64,000 nucleotides of DNA from Arbacia lixula. Taxonomy: Eukaryota; Echinodermata; Echinoidea; Arbacioida; Arbaciidae. Shown in pieces: positions 1-14,040 of the stretch; positions within the stretch are counted from its first letter, which is position 1, and the number at the start of each line of letters is the position of its first letter. The notes beneath the pieces are model-generated. The model was not told where the DNA came from, did not search any database, and worked only from the letters and a program-made list of their open reading frames with translations. The DNA is taken from NCBI GenBank assembly GCA_963669155.1, contig OZ022583.1, positions 2,402,217 to 2,466,216 of the forward strand, in the 5' to 3' direction. The position numbers were made by a program, and so were the translations under genes.

Positions 1-513
1 ATTAATAAAACTGAGATGGCATTTGCTAGTGGATTGATAAGTGTGAGTTGATAATTTGATTATTTGATACACACACATTTTGGGATTCAAATCTGTTCAA
101 AAGAGAAAATCTCCTGAAATATTCAGAGGATTATTAATAGAAAAAGAATGAATAACAAATCACGAAATCTACTTTAATATATTTTGATATCCCTTGGCTT
201 CATAATGTGCAAATTCCAGCTTGACCCGAGTTTTGATTTCTTTTTACTCATTTTTTAAAAGTGTCAACAGATATTTTTGACACCTAGAATACATGAACTT
301 TGTGATTATAACCAAAATATGAACCTTTTTTTTATCATTCCCCTGGGAAATACTCTTACAGGAAATAATAAGTACTTTGTGGTACAAGAAGGACCCACGT
401 GATCCTGTCCATGTACCTGTCTTCAAGATTATCTGGGTGACTTTTGACGCACTTCCTGTCCCAAAAATTCGTAAAACCAAATTCTGGACGAGGAGCATTA
501 TTTTTGAAGAAAT

Positions 514-1010
514 TAAAGGGAGAGTTTAACCTTAAGTTAAATATAGTTTTGATAAAAAGCAAAAGTATGAAAGGAACATATAAGTGAAAGAAAATCCGCC
601 AAAAGTTAAGAAAGTGAAGACATTTAAACAGTTTTCATTTTGTGACGTCACTTGTGAGCTGCTCTCTCTCTCTCTCTCTCTCAAGTGTTGTGTGCTGTGT
701 GATTCCATTAATTAGCATTATTGTTTTTTTTTTAATGAAGGAATGAATCTTTTTTCATAGGAGTTTGTGTAAAGAGAAGTGTAGAATGATGTATCAAATG
801 CACATATAACATGGTTTATATTATTTTAAGAAAATGGAAATTTGAAAAAAGGTAACAACTAACATGGCAAATATCAGAGAAGCTCACAAAGGACGTCACA
901 AAATCGACCATTTGAGAATTCATACCTTTGTTATCCTTAGACAGATTTTCGTCAAACCTTCACAAACATATTGCTTACATTTTTTGTGTTTTGTACAAAA
1001 AATAATTTGT
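514..1010. mobile_element. CRE-bearing MITE, copy 1
   Basis: Non-autonomous inverted-repeat element. The left end (TTAAAGGGAGAGTTTAACC, ... ATAAGTGAAAG, ... TGTGACGTCAC) and right end (GACGTCACAAAATCGA ... TTTTCGTCAAACCTTCAC) are inverted relatives of each other and align with the copy at 3438. CRE-type GACGTCA motifs lie at 643-650 and 892-898. The centre has been invaded by (CT)n at 661-684. No coding capacity is seen. Confidence 0.7.
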
Positions 1011-1379
1011 GTTTAGTCGTTGCAGTGGGTACTCCGTTTTTATACGAAGCATGGAAATGATTTATGCATAACCATTTCTTGGGAAACATTTTGCATCCAG
1101 GGGCAACAAATTCCAGGGGCGAATAGGAAGGGAAAGGCGTTCTAGTTTCTTCCTGGTGGTATACATCGAACGGGAGGGCTGTCTTGGAAACATTGGGTCA
1201 AAGCCATCTCTTCAGGTTTATCTTATTGAATAACTGCTTGCGTGCTTGACCTCCCCTATTCCCATCACCCCTCTCTACTTCCTCCCATTTGCATACTCTT
1301 GCCGTCCACTTCCGGTTCTTGTCTCGCTAACAAATCAGGCTGTCAGACATAATCTGTACTTACATTTTTTTTTAATTTT

Positions 1380-1462
1380 TACGTCACTCCTACGACCATT
1401 TCCACTCTCTGTATCGGTCTGCCTCTATCTCTGTCTCTGTCTCTGTTTCTCTACCCCCCCCC

Positions 1463-1520
<58 letters not shown>

Positions 1521-1620
1521 CGTCCCCCATCCACTCTCTCACTATATATATCTCTCTCTCACACACGCACTCTCTCTCTCTCTCTTACACACTCACCCCC
1601 TTTTACAAACTCAAACTTTA
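1380..1620. repeat. C run and (CT)n microsatellite
   Basis: Pyrimidine-rich on the + strand: C run at about 1454-1466, (CT)n to about 1516, more (CT)n near 1552-1585. The open frame through it is low-complexity. Confidence 0.9.
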
Positions 1621-2039
1621 TTCATTGTTTATCTCGGTCCACTCAATTATATTCCAGCTATGATTCCAACCTGGAGTGTTTCTCGGTCCCTTAATCTGCC
1701 TGGAGATTTAAGCGCGTCGAGTTTGCATGAAGCCAATCTGATAAAAACGTCTTCTTTATGAGACGTTTATCTCAAACGTTGTCAGTCATTCTCATGGAGA
1801 AGACATCCAGCAAACAGGGATTTTCGCTCCAGATGTGTGACGTGATTGGAGCTTTAGGATGACTTCATCTCGTCAGACGTGCGTAGATCTCTCTTTGCCT
1901 TGGTAACGTTGAAAACAAGCTGCGGCTTCTACTTACTTACCCGCACTGCACCTACGTGAATGTGGATGCACGATTGTTGATTTTGCCGCGCAAATCGCGA
2001 CTTGTGATGGATGCTTCGTTGATGGTGGTGTTTTAGTGG

Positions 2040-3088
2040 TAGTAGAAGTGTTGTAAATGATGATGATGATGATGATAATTCTGGATGGCAGCAACGAATT
2101 GAAAATTCGACATTGTATCATCCGAAACATGTATCGCTCCGTAAGTGGTGAAAATGTGATTTTTGTTTTAATGTTTCGGACGATAGGATTGAAGGAGTAC
2201 GATACAGAACGTAGTGTCTGTGGTGTGGACGATAGTGGTAGTCTCGCGACAACGAGGAGACGGATAAGGATGACGATGGTGGTTATGATGGGTATGACGA
2301 TAATGGTCATGATTATGATGGAGATGGTATCGATACGGTAATTGATAGTGACGGTGAGAACGATGATAATGATTGTGATGCCTGTAACGATAGGGATGAT
2401 AAAGGTGACGATGACGATGATGATGGTGATGGTGATGTTGGTGATGGTAATGGAATTTTCAGTCTTGTGAACGTAAAGTTATGGTAATATTAGTGATGAT
2501 GGTAATATTGATAGTAGTTACGATGATGGTAATGACTATGACGATGATGATTAAGAGTAAGATGCAGATGTAAAGACAATTGTCATGATGACGAACGTAA
2601 TGGCGGTGACTTTGAGATGGTGGCAATGATTACGGTGCTAGAGGAAATGGGGCTGGTGGTGGTGATGGTGGTGGTGGCGGTGGTGATGGTAATGGTGGTG
2701 GTGATGGTGGTGGTGGTGGTGGTGATGGTGGTGGTCGTAGTGGAGGTGTTGGTGGTGATGATGGTGGTGGTGGTGTTTGTGGTGGTGGTGGTGGTGGTGG
2801 CGGTGTTGGCAATGGTGGCGGTAGCGGTTGTGGCGGTGGTGGTGGTGATGGTGGTGGTGATGGTGGTAGTAGTGGCGGTGGTGATAAGCATAATGGGAAT
2901 TATACTCATATCGGTGATGATGGTGATGCTTATGATGATGCTAATGATGGAAGTAGCTGTGGTGGCGTTGGTGGTAGTTATATGGGGTGGTGGTAGCGGT
3001 GATGTTGAGACGACAGCAATGATTACGGTGTTGATGGTGGTGGTGGTGATGAACGCAACACGGATGACACTAATATCGCAGATGATGG

Positions 3089-3135
<47 letters not shown>

Positions 3136-3300
3136 GTGATAGTCATAGTAGTGGTGGTGACGTTGGTGGAATGGTTATATGTGGTGGCGATGGTGATGAT
3201 GGGGATATTGCTATTAAATCGCTATGGTGATAATAACAGTAACGGTGGTGATGATGGCGATGGCGGTGATCATCATGTTATAGAAATGAGAGTGATTGTA
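2040..3300. repeat. 1.2-kb imperfect GAT/GGT trinucleotide tract
   Basis: Mixed GATGAT and GGTGGT units, with a purer (GAT)n at about 3083-3132. Open frames occur on both strands (Val/Met on one, Thr/Ile or Pro on the others) only because the triplets avoid stops. Confidence 0.9.
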
Positions 3301-3437
3301 GCAATTGTAGGAATGCATGAATAACTTGGAATAATGGAATGTGCGTGAAATGTTTTCAATCAAGCGGCGGTCAAGCAAAATGTCGTCATCAAACAAACCT
3401 TACTAAACATGCTAAAGTTTAGACTAGTAATCATAGT

Positions 3438-3916
3438 TAAAGGGATGGTTCACCCTAAAATAATGTTTGTTTCAATAAAATCAGACACATGGAAGAAACA
3501 TATTAGTGAAGGTTTGATGACAATCCGTCAAAGAATACGAACGTTATGATCTTTCAAAATTTTGATTATGTGACGTCATGTGCGATGTGCTTTCCCATAC
3601 GTTGCTCATTTTTTTCTCGAAAAATTTGCATTGTCCATAAAATAAATGCATTCGTTTTTCTGTGCATTTCATACATCCTTAGAATGCGTTTTTACACACA
3701 TACCTGTGTGAAAATAAAATCATTCGTGTGTCAAATACAGAAAAATATCAAGTTATGTGATTATACACAACATATAGAAGAGCACCTCGCACGTGACGTC
3801 ACAAAATTTAGATTTCAAAAGATTATAGATTTTTTTTCCACAGATGGATTTTCGTCAAACCTTCACTTATATATTTCGTTCATGTTTATGCTTTCATTAA
3901 AACCAACTATTCCTGT
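3438..3916. mobile_element. CRE-bearing MITE, copy 2
   Basis: Better preserved copy of the element at 514. GTGAAGGTTTGATGACAATC near the left end is the inverse of TTTTCGTCAAACCTTCAC near the right end, and TGACGTCA occurs in each half (3571-3578 and 3794-3801). Outer ends AGGGATGGTTC and, inverted, AGGAATAGTTGG also pair. The open frame through the middle has no domain I know. Confidence 0.75.
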
Positions 3917-6242
3917 AAGAGTGTTTGCTTGAGATTTATTCCTTTCGATCGAATTCCGCAGAATAAATTTATAGGAACTAATACGAAAATAGACAGAAAG
4001 ATTTCTTTTTATATGCAGTATTACTGTGTAGGTGGAATTACATGTATATCATACGTCTTAAACCGTTTTGAAAAACGAATTTAAAAAAGCTACATCTCAA
4101 ATCAATCTCATTGAATATGTAAAGGATAATTACATAAATGATAAAGTTGCTTTTACAAAATAGCATTTACCCTTTGTATATCTTAGCTTGATTCGAGTGG
4201 AAACTCTTTTTAAAACAATCTGTCAAATTGTCAACAATTTTTATCCCCTTTATAGGTCAACATTATCGAGAATCAAAAGATATACCTCTAAATACGTAAG
4301 TTCAAATAAATATATACACATATCATTTAGGGCCTACAAAACCTATGACTGTCAAAATGAAAGACTTGAAGCGACTGAATGTTGCTCTCAGAAACATCTC
4401 TTTTCGGAATTGTGATTAGATATGAACATTTGAGATTGCATGGATAACTCGAAATTAACTAAGCATTTGAAAAGATAAGCTGAGCCCAAGGGGCACAGTA
4501 TGTCATTCACCTTCACTCTCATCTTCATATCATTAAGTACATTATGTGACTAACAGACGATGGAAGAATTTTTCATTCCAACAAGCTTTGCTAAAATTAC
4601 ATTCGAAGCTCAATTTATTTTATCGTTTACGTTGATACAGTACTGTAAAATGAAATGAATGAAGGATAATAAATTCATATCAGATTAAAACAATCATAGC
4701 AAGATTAGTTGAAGAATTTGCATCAAGCAGTTACACAAGTTTGTTCTCATTTCGACTGTTGCATGTACTGTATAGATCCAAAGCACAACCATGTGCGTCG
4801 ATAGTTCCACTCACCCCCTCGCTACAGAAAATCTAAATTGCGCCATCAATTCATTGTATTGTGCTGATACGTAAAATGGCTCTGCAACAGTGCGCTCAGG
4901 AATATGACACTGATCGTCTTCAAACCATTTCCATTTAATTCATTTTCCTTTGCAAGCTTGTATCGTATAGGCTTTCATCTCATTCCAAATCGCTCCTGCA
5001 GCCGATATTCAACCCTTTGCGTGCCAGACAAAATGCTACTCTATAGGATTCGTATGCATTACCTGTGCAAATACACCAATGGCAGATAAAGAGTTAATGA
5101 AAGTGTTCTCTTCCGAAGAGGGGCAATCCCATTAGGGATCACTTTGGAGTTTGATTCTTTGCATGCAGGTACAACGCTGTTCTGAAACGCTGTTCCATGG
5201 AAAATGTGTGTAAAACATGTACAAAAATACAAGAGTGGTGCCATGCGAGTTAAAGAAACGAACTACTTGCATAGATGTATTATAAGTGAAAATGCGGCAG
5301 CAATAAAACGCTTTCGTGATGTGCCCTTCTTTCCAACGACACGGATAGATTGCAACGAGTTTTCTAAATTAAACAGCGCCATCACTAGACGAGATATCAA
5401 CTGGTATTGCAACAGTTGTGCTTTCGTCAGTAGACAGTTTTCGACGAAGATTGCGTACATAGCATATCTTCACGTGTGCTGTTGCCGCAGGTAAATTAGG
5501 GTTTTCTCCCCTCGAAAAGACATTAAATTATGTGGATATTTAATGCATGATTACTCTTGATTTCATCCAGCGATATTGTTTTCCTATGGTAATCTAATTA
5601 AAATGTTATTTTTTTTAAAAATATAATTTACTATTGATCAGATTTGTATTGGAAAACAAGCTTACATTTCAGTATTGCTATTCAATTCTTGCTACATACA
5701 TTTGTCATAATCATTGTGGTTCGTTCACTCATCGGAAAGGTGGGCGGATGCCTTAAACAAATACTGAAACCTGTCTTGTGGGGGTGTAAAGAGGAAGGGG
5801 CTTCCGAATTGCATCCGACAGTGCCACGTGGTTTTCATACGGAAGAATCTATCATCGGATTTAATCATCAAAGGATCAGCGACAAGATCCTGATAAGTTT
5901 CGGTTTTCTTGAATTATGCAGATGATCGAATATTCGTTGATATAAATGTCATTATTTATTGAAGCATCTTCTTATAAATCACACACACATTTAAAAATTA
6001 CAAAAAAGTGTGCAAAACTATTGAGAGTGTATCATAATAGCTGTTTGTTGTTATTGTCATTGCCAATCGTTCATTGCGAAACGTAGTTTGCTTGTGATTA
6101 AGACAAAATTATCATTTGTGAATTTTCAAACCACTGGGCCCACCTTGCCAAAAAAGAAAAATGTATAAAAACTCGACAGGCAGATCTTGACCTCACCTTT
6201 CTATTTCAACATGAACTCCTCTAGGGATGGGGGCTACCATGA
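3917..6242. other. AT-rich stretch without recognised features
   Basis: Only short chance frames on both strands; no splice-supported exon, RNA gene or repeat recognised. Confidence 0.5.
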
Positions 6243-6256
6243 CCCCCCCCCCCCCC

Positions 6257-6293
<37 letters not shown>

Positions 6294-6310
6294 CACACAC
6301 ACCATACACA
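6243..6310. repeat. C run and (CA)n
   Basis: A C run of about 14 passes straight into an imperfect (CA)n array. Confidence 0.9.
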
Positions 6311-7179
6311 TACAAACATCCTTTTCATCATTCAGTCGGGCGAACGACGATTCAATAAGTCATCTACTCACGCAATGTGAATTCTAGTCGGTAGCATCGC
6401 ACATTAGATTCATTTTTTCTTGACTTAGGTCCCAGTACCAGAAATATTTATGATTTGGGGCTATTAATTTATAATTATATCAACTATGATACAAAATGAT
6501 ACAAGATTCATCACAAGATAAAATTAGGGTGATATGATCACTAACTAACTAGCATGGTTGAAATCACACTTTTTCTCTTACCACTGACATAATTATTGCT
6601 CTAAATTGTATTTGTTTACTTTATGTTAATTCATAACGAAATTTCCGTTCCGTTTTATAATTACGAAAATCTTATCAGAAAATTAGTGTTGCCAAGTTAC
6701 ATGTCAAATAATGATCAAAATGCCTGTGTTCTCTGAGTTCAAGCCTTTGTAGGCCGAGGGTTGTGTGTATTACTTGTCATTGCGTGTGTACACATGAGTT
6801 AACCTAAGGTGTCGACTGCTCAATAATCTGTGATTTATTAATGCACAGTAGACAAATATGGTCCCATCCCTCCACAAACATTTTTGTTTTTTGTTTTTCC
6901 ATATTCTTCATTTCATTCCCATGATAAAATAAACAATTTCACTTTATAACATACAATAACAAATACATAAACGTAATATTTCTATTGATTCGATAAACAC
7001 AATAAAGCATGATTTATCACTTGTATATAAATATGTACGTGTGCCATATTCCCCCTGAATATATATGCAACTTATAAATCATATTCCTCTAAAATAATCA
7101 TCATCATAATACCAATAGATATGTATAAATGATAATAAAACAATTTCATAAGAATGAAAATCTTTTCTGATACCTCTTC

Positions 7180-7256
7180 CCCCCCCCCCCATGAACATAT
7201 CCACCCCCACACAAAACATGTAAGTCCACCCCCCTCCCCCCCCCCCCCCCCCCCAT
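7180..7256. repeat. C homopolymer runs
   Basis: Runs of about 10 and 17 or more C with short breaks. The minus strand carries the G runs and could form a quadruplex. Confidence 0.85.
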
Positions 7257-7390
7257 GTCCGGTGTAACTGCCCCCATTCCCTCACGCGCTCAAGAAATAC
7301 GGAAATGGAACTGATGCTGTCAGGCGAGCATTATGGATATTTAGAAGGGTAACCACCCAGAACAAATAAGAAAATACAAATGCTATAAGT

Positions 7391-7890
7391 CCTCTAAATG
7401 TTCAATTCTTCCCATTTCTGTAAGTGTAACTCTAATTTACAACTTTTGATCGCTAACTTCTCTTCCCTATCTTTATAGTCCGAAATCGTCTTTAAGATTT
7501 TGTTCATGGAAGGAAGCATTCCTTTTGTTCTCGAAAAATATATGATGTATTTTATGATAAGGATAATGGAATTGCACATTTTGATTGTTTGGGAATTTCC
7601 TTGGATCCCCATGAAAATTAATTTCCAGTTATTGATGTATAATTCCTTTAAATTCAATCTATTTGTAATTTCTTGCCAAATTCTTTTAACGTGTGCAAAA
7701 AAAAGAAAAAGGTGTGAATACGTCTCATCCTCCTTTTTACAAAAGGAACACAATTTATCACTTACTAATCCAAATCTAAAGAGGTGCTCTTTAGTATATA
7801 GGGCCCCATGTAATAACTTAAATTGAAATTCTCTATGCTTACAACAAATTACTGCTCTTCTCGGTCTTAAAAATATATCCTTAATTTCTT
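7391..7890 (-). mobile_element. LINE 3' end, L1/Tx1-like, 5'-truncated
   Basis: The minus strand encodes about 160 residues of the C-terminal end of a non-LTR retrotransposon polyprotein: FQFKLLHGALYTKEHLFRFG, then LCSFCKKEDETYSHLF, the Cys/His motif found after the reverse transcriptase in this group, and a basic Ile/Lys-rich tail ending WEELNI and a stop. The upstream domains are missing, and the copy abuts the (CA)n(TA)n array at 7918-8054. About 90 bases of 3' UTR may follow, down to about 7300. The frame is intact over its length, so the insertion is probably not very old. Confidence 0.75.
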
Positions 7891-7917
7891 CCTTATTATA
7901 GTTATATTGATTATATA

Positions 7918-8055
<138 letters not shown>

Positions 8056-8360
8056 CCCCATAGACATACATACACAACGCACGCATGCTCTATGTTCGTA
8101 CTGTATTACTTTCATCAGCAAAAGTTGTTCTTGTCGGCAAGTTTTATTCTTCACCCTTTTTTCCGGCGGGTAAGTTTATAGTATTCCCCCTGAGCACATT
8201 CGCAATCACTACACCTCCAGCGACAAACTAGGCTTGTGTGTGCATGGAAATCCAATACTGAATTATGAGTCTCTGCATGCAAACAGCTACATGACCGTCC
8301 TATCTTTAGCTATACACCATCAATCATGCTCGCAAACACATAAGTATGAATAAGGCCGAC

Positions 8361-8373
8361 ACAAACACACACA

Positions 8374-8462
<89 letters not shown>

Positions 8463-8490
8463 GCGCGCACAAACACACACACAAAAGAAC
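8361..8490. repeat. (CA)n with a GC-alternating core
   Basis: Long (CA)n broken by TA and CC, then ACGCGCGCGCAC near 8458-8470. Alternating purine-pyrimidine sequence of this kind favours Z-DNA. Confidence 0.9.
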
Positions 8491-10166
8491 AACTCGCACG
8501 AAATACACAATAGGCAGGCCTATTTGAGTTTTCGGGATCTTCGTCGAAATGTGTCATTTTAGACTAATCGTTTCATCATTGTTGCGCTTTTGTCCCAAAT
8601 CCACTTCCGTAAACATCCCGGAGATTTGTCGTATTTCGTGTCGAGCTTCCGTCGGACATTCGGGCTCGTTTAGTTTGCGCTCACTTCACCCTGCTGGCTG
8701 TAAACTTTCGCTGCTTCTGCTAAATCAAAGTTATTCCGTGTTTGCTAGAGTTACATCCTTGTCTTTTTCCCCTCTTGGTAGAGATGGCCGGCGGCAGAGG
8801 TAGAGCTTTTTTTACTTCACGGTTGGAGCAGCAGCGCAATTCTGCTAATTGCGAGAGTGGCTGGCTGGCTAGCTCTTTGGCGTGACGAAGGAGCGAGTAT
8901 GCGGTAACGACGGAATGAATCATTTTTTCCTCTTCTTCACGTCATCACAACTAACATTACATATTTTTCACAAGTTGTGTTTAAGTTTTCCTTACTGCTT
9001 CTCCGTTATTCGAACCTTATGTTTTCGAAACATTTTCAATTATGTAATTACAACGCTCGAAATGCCATAAGACCCCAACGTCAAAAGTACAAATTTGAAA
9101 TCAATCCGCAATTATCGTGTTGTCGCATGAAAATGTTTGCCAATTTTTTGAGTGACGGTATACAATTCATCTTGAAATAAACCAATGTTTTCAAAATGCT
9201 ACTTTTGTATAAATAACCATAATACCACTTTTAGCGCATTTCCTCTCGTCTTCTCGCTACTCGTTGTCCTTCTTCTTTGTGTTGTTCTTCTCCTCCTCCT
9301 TCATCAATGTTTAATTCAGGAACCTTCTTTTTTTTCTCCTTTCTTCGTCTTTCTGTTGTCCCTTTTCTGAAATTTCCACTCCTCCCCCTGTTCCTTTCCT
9401 CTTCCCCATCCTGTCCACCCTCGCTTCGCTTCAATCGTCAAGCTTAAAAATGCTTTTAATCTTTCTCCGCCCGCGGAATTTCTTCCCAACATCCATCGAA
9501 GGCCCATGCACTTCGCCATACCGAATCCAACCGGAAGTGTTATGATAATCCTTTTCCCCTTTATCCCTTTTTTCTTTAATGGAAAGCACCTCACTCAATA
9601 AACTCAAGAACCTATCTTTATTGATTGATCGCTGTATAGTCTAAGCTGGATGTGTGGGAGTAACAACACATCGATTAATGAAAAGGAGTTATGAAAAAAA
9701 TTGCAATCAAAGCCCACTTGATATTTCATAGTAATATACCAACTTTTGCATAAAGTGCCTAGCTATATTTGGATTGGATGGATTTGTCTGACATAAACAT
9801 TTCCCTCTCCTTCTTTATTTTTTTTTCTTTTGAAAGAAAGACAGACATAGAAGGTTCGCCTGTTTTTGATAATTTTATCACTTTCGAACCAATGTTAATC
9901 ATGTGTTGTTTGAAAGGTAAACGCGGGTACCTGTTTGTAAAAGGAAAATTTCGAACAATCTTTAAAGGAAAGTGCGCAAAGAGTTCTTAGTCCCACTCGT
10001 AATCATTGATGTCTTATCATAAACATAAAAAGAAACACACCTGCGTACAACATTCATCTGAAAAAGTCGATCATATCTTGGTGTTCAAAAGAATATTGAG
10101 CATGCAGAAATTAGACTCTATTTTTAGACAACCCATCAAATTTCACTTTACGGCTCCTGTATATTC
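8491..10166. other. Unannotated stretch, partly pyrimidine-rich
   Basis: 9230-9430 is T/C-rich on the + strand. Otherwise nothing with coding or repeat character seen. Confidence 0.5.
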
Positions 10167-10176
10167 CTACTACTAT

Positions 10177-10218
<42 letters not shown>

Positions 10219-10241
10219 CACTACTACTACTACTACTACTT

Positions 10242-10308
<67 letters not shown>

Positions 10309-10336
10309 TACTACTTCTTTTACTACTACTTCCTCT
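10167..10336. repeat. (ACT)n array
   Basis: About 170 bases of ACT triplets with TTC interruptions. It is the same repeat class as the (AGT)n arrays at 17.3 and 37.2 kb, on the other strand. Confidence 0.95.
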
Positions 10337-13300
10337 TCTCTTAGCTAAAATCAAAATAGAAGTAGATAGAAAAAAAATCATATTACTGCCGTGTGCAAAC
10401 AACTTCACATTTGACGGCTTTGGGTGGGCATTACTGGCGTCATTATAATATATTTTGAAAATGTATAATATTTTCGATAGAATTGTTGAAGTAGCTGGTA
10501 ATATCCGTAAATGTCTCTGTGGATGAATAAAGGAATATATTTTGGAAACAGATAATACAATTGTTGACAGCATTGATGGGGGTGTTGATCTCCGAACAAT
10601 AAATCATCTTCGAGGCATGGCAGTAGTAATGTGCTGAGATAACCCCCAAACGCTTACTTTTTTCATGCTTTCTTCATTTTGACTATTTTGTTGTCACTCG
10701 ACTTCACAGCTACATTAAACGTAATCTTTGTGCACCATTAATGTATCATGGCACTAATGATACGTTTAATGATACTAATGATAAAGTGTGTCTTTTCCTT
10801 TTTTTAAAAAAATAGTTTACATAGTACTAGTCAAAGATTGCCGTTCGAGTGTTAGCGTAGTACTGATCGATCTTGTCCCTTCCGCATCCTCTTCACCTGA
10901 GGCGATTTCTTGCTGGTCGGAACATGATGACGAGATTGTGTCTACCATCATGCGCATGGAACACTATAGTAAACAGAAACATGATATTAAGATTTGAGAT
11001 GAAAATCAATCACCGCTTTCTCATGTTACCTATTTACCCGTTGAAGTATATTTCATGAACTTATTTCCTTCATCTGAAAGCGCAGTGATAGGACCATGCA
11101 GTATGTGCCATTATTTTAACGACGCCTCGTCCCTTATGCGCACACTTTCTTTGCGAACGCGCACTGGTATCAATAGAGTAAGCAATCGACGGGATTAGTT
11201 GTCCCTACTACCCCAGTACTCACTAAAGCGTTCTTTCATTAAATATGCATGTGGTCTTGAGGAAAATTGTGTTTTTGTGTGTATATGTGTAAGGGGAAGG
11301 GCGAGGGGGACGGGGGCGAGGCTTCCAACTCAACACCCCGTTACTTAAAAAAAAACATGTGCAGACATCTTCTTCGCGGATAGCACAATCATGTCACACC
11401 TTTCTCTGCCGTCGATGTAGCTTGGCAGAAATACTCCATAAAAATCCTATAGAGCAGGGTTGTGATGTAAGTAACATTATATACAACAAATCGTACTTTG
11501 CTCTGACCTTCATACATCCAAACACGTTGCACCCGAACACGATCTTCTAATCGATAGCGGTTTGTTGGCCATCAAGTACGATATCATCCCGGGGTCAGTA
11601 AGTATCCGTGTCTCTTTTCTCCTCTCTTCTACTTTTCTACCCTTTAGCCTGCTCTCCTCTCCTAATTTCTCCTGTTCATCCGCCTTCCGCCCCGCTCCCC
11701 CGGGCGGGTGAAGCAGGTAAGCCCACGGCCCTGTCCGGCCCTTTCAGGAGACAAAGCTAGCTTTATCCAGATATGGGCGTCACGGTATACGATTTCGCGT
11801 CACCTAGCCTACTCGCATGCGTGCGCGTGTGAGTGGATTTTGACACTAGACATATCAGCCTATCACCTTGTCCTACCTCGACTCGAGAAAAGTAGATCTC
11901 ATCAGTAATCACTAAGCCTGAGCTAGTGTTTGGAGTGGAGACGGATGTTTTCCTCCAGGAGATTAACTAAAAGTCGCCATTCCAGAAGCTAGACACTGGC
12001 CCTTCGCTTCCTCTACAGGGATTTAGGCGTATTACAGGTGCCAAGACGCGACATTGGCTTTAAAATTGTGTAAGTTGTCTAAATGATGTGGTTACACGGC
12101 AATCGGTACTAATCTAATTTACGTCACAGCGAAATTCAAACTGCGCGTCAAAAACGCCAAATGTATTTGTCTGTTTTTTTTCGTTGCCGCTATCATTGTA
12201 TTCAGTATTGCTGCTCATCGGCAAAGTCAATGCTTTAACATGTAAGCTTACGATGTGATATCGGATGGCTACACATCATACAACACCTTCTGTGCCAAAC
12301 AAAAATGCCTCTCTGATGGACTAAAATGTATTATTGGTGTTCCGAAACAGATAATAACATCCTAATATATCTCAATACACCTCACCGACACATTAGGCTA
12401 CAGAAAATGAATATTATGTGGTGGGGTCATGCGATGCTGTTGAAAGCAGTGATGCCGATAATCTTACATAGAGAGATTGTAGATGATTGGTCGAATGTAT
12501 GATGTAAAATAACGACGACGACGGCGATGAGAAAGAAGATGATTAATTTAGTGGTCGTGATAAAGAAGAAGGCAGTCGTTCAGTTTTAATTATCATTATT
12601 TTCATCATTATAATCCTCGTCATCGTCGTAATCGTCACTATCATTATTGCATCAACGTCAGCATTAGTGCAATAATACCATTCCTTTTACTGTGTTCTTT
12701 ATCTATCATTATGTATGAAATGCTTCACTATACTACAATAATCAAAGCACGCTTGCCTGTTTTGGTGTCCTATGATATCCTACTAACGTTTGTTCTGGAA
12801 AGAAGGTGAACATTTCTTATCACACGCCCTCTGCGCCCAGCTTCGGCAGAACGTACGCTTCGGGGGTATCCCCTTTTGCTCTGAACTCTCTACTAATCCC
12901 CGAATCTGATCTGGGCCTGCACACCATGGGGGGAAGAACTTGGTGTAAAACGCGCTGATCACACAATCAACTCGCTTTGCCTTTGTAAGCGAAGAGCTTA
13001 CTTCTTTGGCGTACCTTGTGTTAGTTAGTTAAGTCTTTCTGCTCTTCAAGAGTGAAGTTCACAAATACCAAAGTAGATGAAAATCTTCAAAGTACACGGG
13101 GAAGAGTGAGATAGAGAGATAAAAACGGGAGGGGGGGGGGGGAGGAGGAAGATAGAGTGGGAGGGGAGTGAGCAGAATGTCTGCATGGGTACTATGGATG
13201 TTTCACCATTCAGAATGCTTTAGCGCACTTCAAACATGAAGACATGCCTGCTCTTTTTTTTTCACATAGGCAAGAAAAGGACACGCACCTGCGATTAATT

Positions 13301-13539
13301 GATGGATGTACGAGTCTGCTGGCACAGTCTGAAATATTTGTTCTTGCTCTCATTGTATACACTGATATAATTTTAATTTCAATTGCAAGCAGAAAAAAAA
13401 ATGAAAATAGATCAACGACTGTTTGAAAATAAACTTGGACAAACAATAATGATGAAGTTTGACAACAGCACCTTCTGTATCAGTGTCTAATTGTACCCGA
13501 ATTAACATTTCTCCGTTCTTTTTCTTTCTTCTTCCTTTT
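10337..13539. other. Unannotated stretch with one CpG-richer island
   Basis: 11640-11850 is CpG-richer and contains AAGCAG|GTAAGC, a donor-like site near 11717; a G run lies at about 13130-13142. A regulatory role is possible but unsupported. Confidence 0.4.
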
Positions 13540-13659
13540 CTTCTTCTTCTTCTTCTTCTTCTTCTTCTTCTTCTTCTTCTTCTTCTTCTTCTTCTTCTTC
13601 TTCTTCTTCTTCTTCTTCTTCTTCTTCTTCTTCTTCTTCTTCTTCTTCTTCTTCTTCTT
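13540..13659. repeat. (TTC)n array, about 40 units
   Basis: 120 bases of uninterrupted CTT/TTC. All-pyrimidine on one strand and all-purine on the other, so triplex formation is possible. Confidence 0.97.
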
Positions 13660-14011
13660 GCTCGTCTTCCTCTTCTTCCATTTTTTTTTACTTTCGTTTA
13701 TAATTTCACTTCGTACAAATATTGCAGGTTTTGACATAATTTGTTTTTCTCTCATTCCTCCAACGAGAGTATCAGTATGGATTAATTTTTTTGCCTGTAT
13801 TTCCCTATGCCACCTAGTTTATGATATTTGGAGTGTAAACCCACATTTTCAGGACCGAGGCATTAAATGGCAATACCTAGAAATTTTAAACAAGACGTGA
13901 TTGTTTAATTTTTAAAATGTCCGCCTTAAATATAATTATTTTTTAAGTCTTAACTGACATGTATTTGTATATGGGCAATTCCTTAATTAGTGGACAAATT
14001 TCAAAATGTCA

Positions 14012-14040
14012 AATGTCTCGATATAATATATCGAGACATT
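14012..14040. repeat. Perfect 29-bp palindrome
   Basis: AATGTCTCGATATA, one central A, then the exact inverse. It sits in plain AT-rich sequence, followed by TATAAGG. It could be a minimal foldback element, a dimeric binding site or chance. Confidence 0.85.

Noticed and set aside
2583-3324. Long Val/Met, Thr/Ile and Pro frames on both strands
   Set aside because: They are translations of a GAT/GGT triplet tract, open in several frames at once, with no domain.
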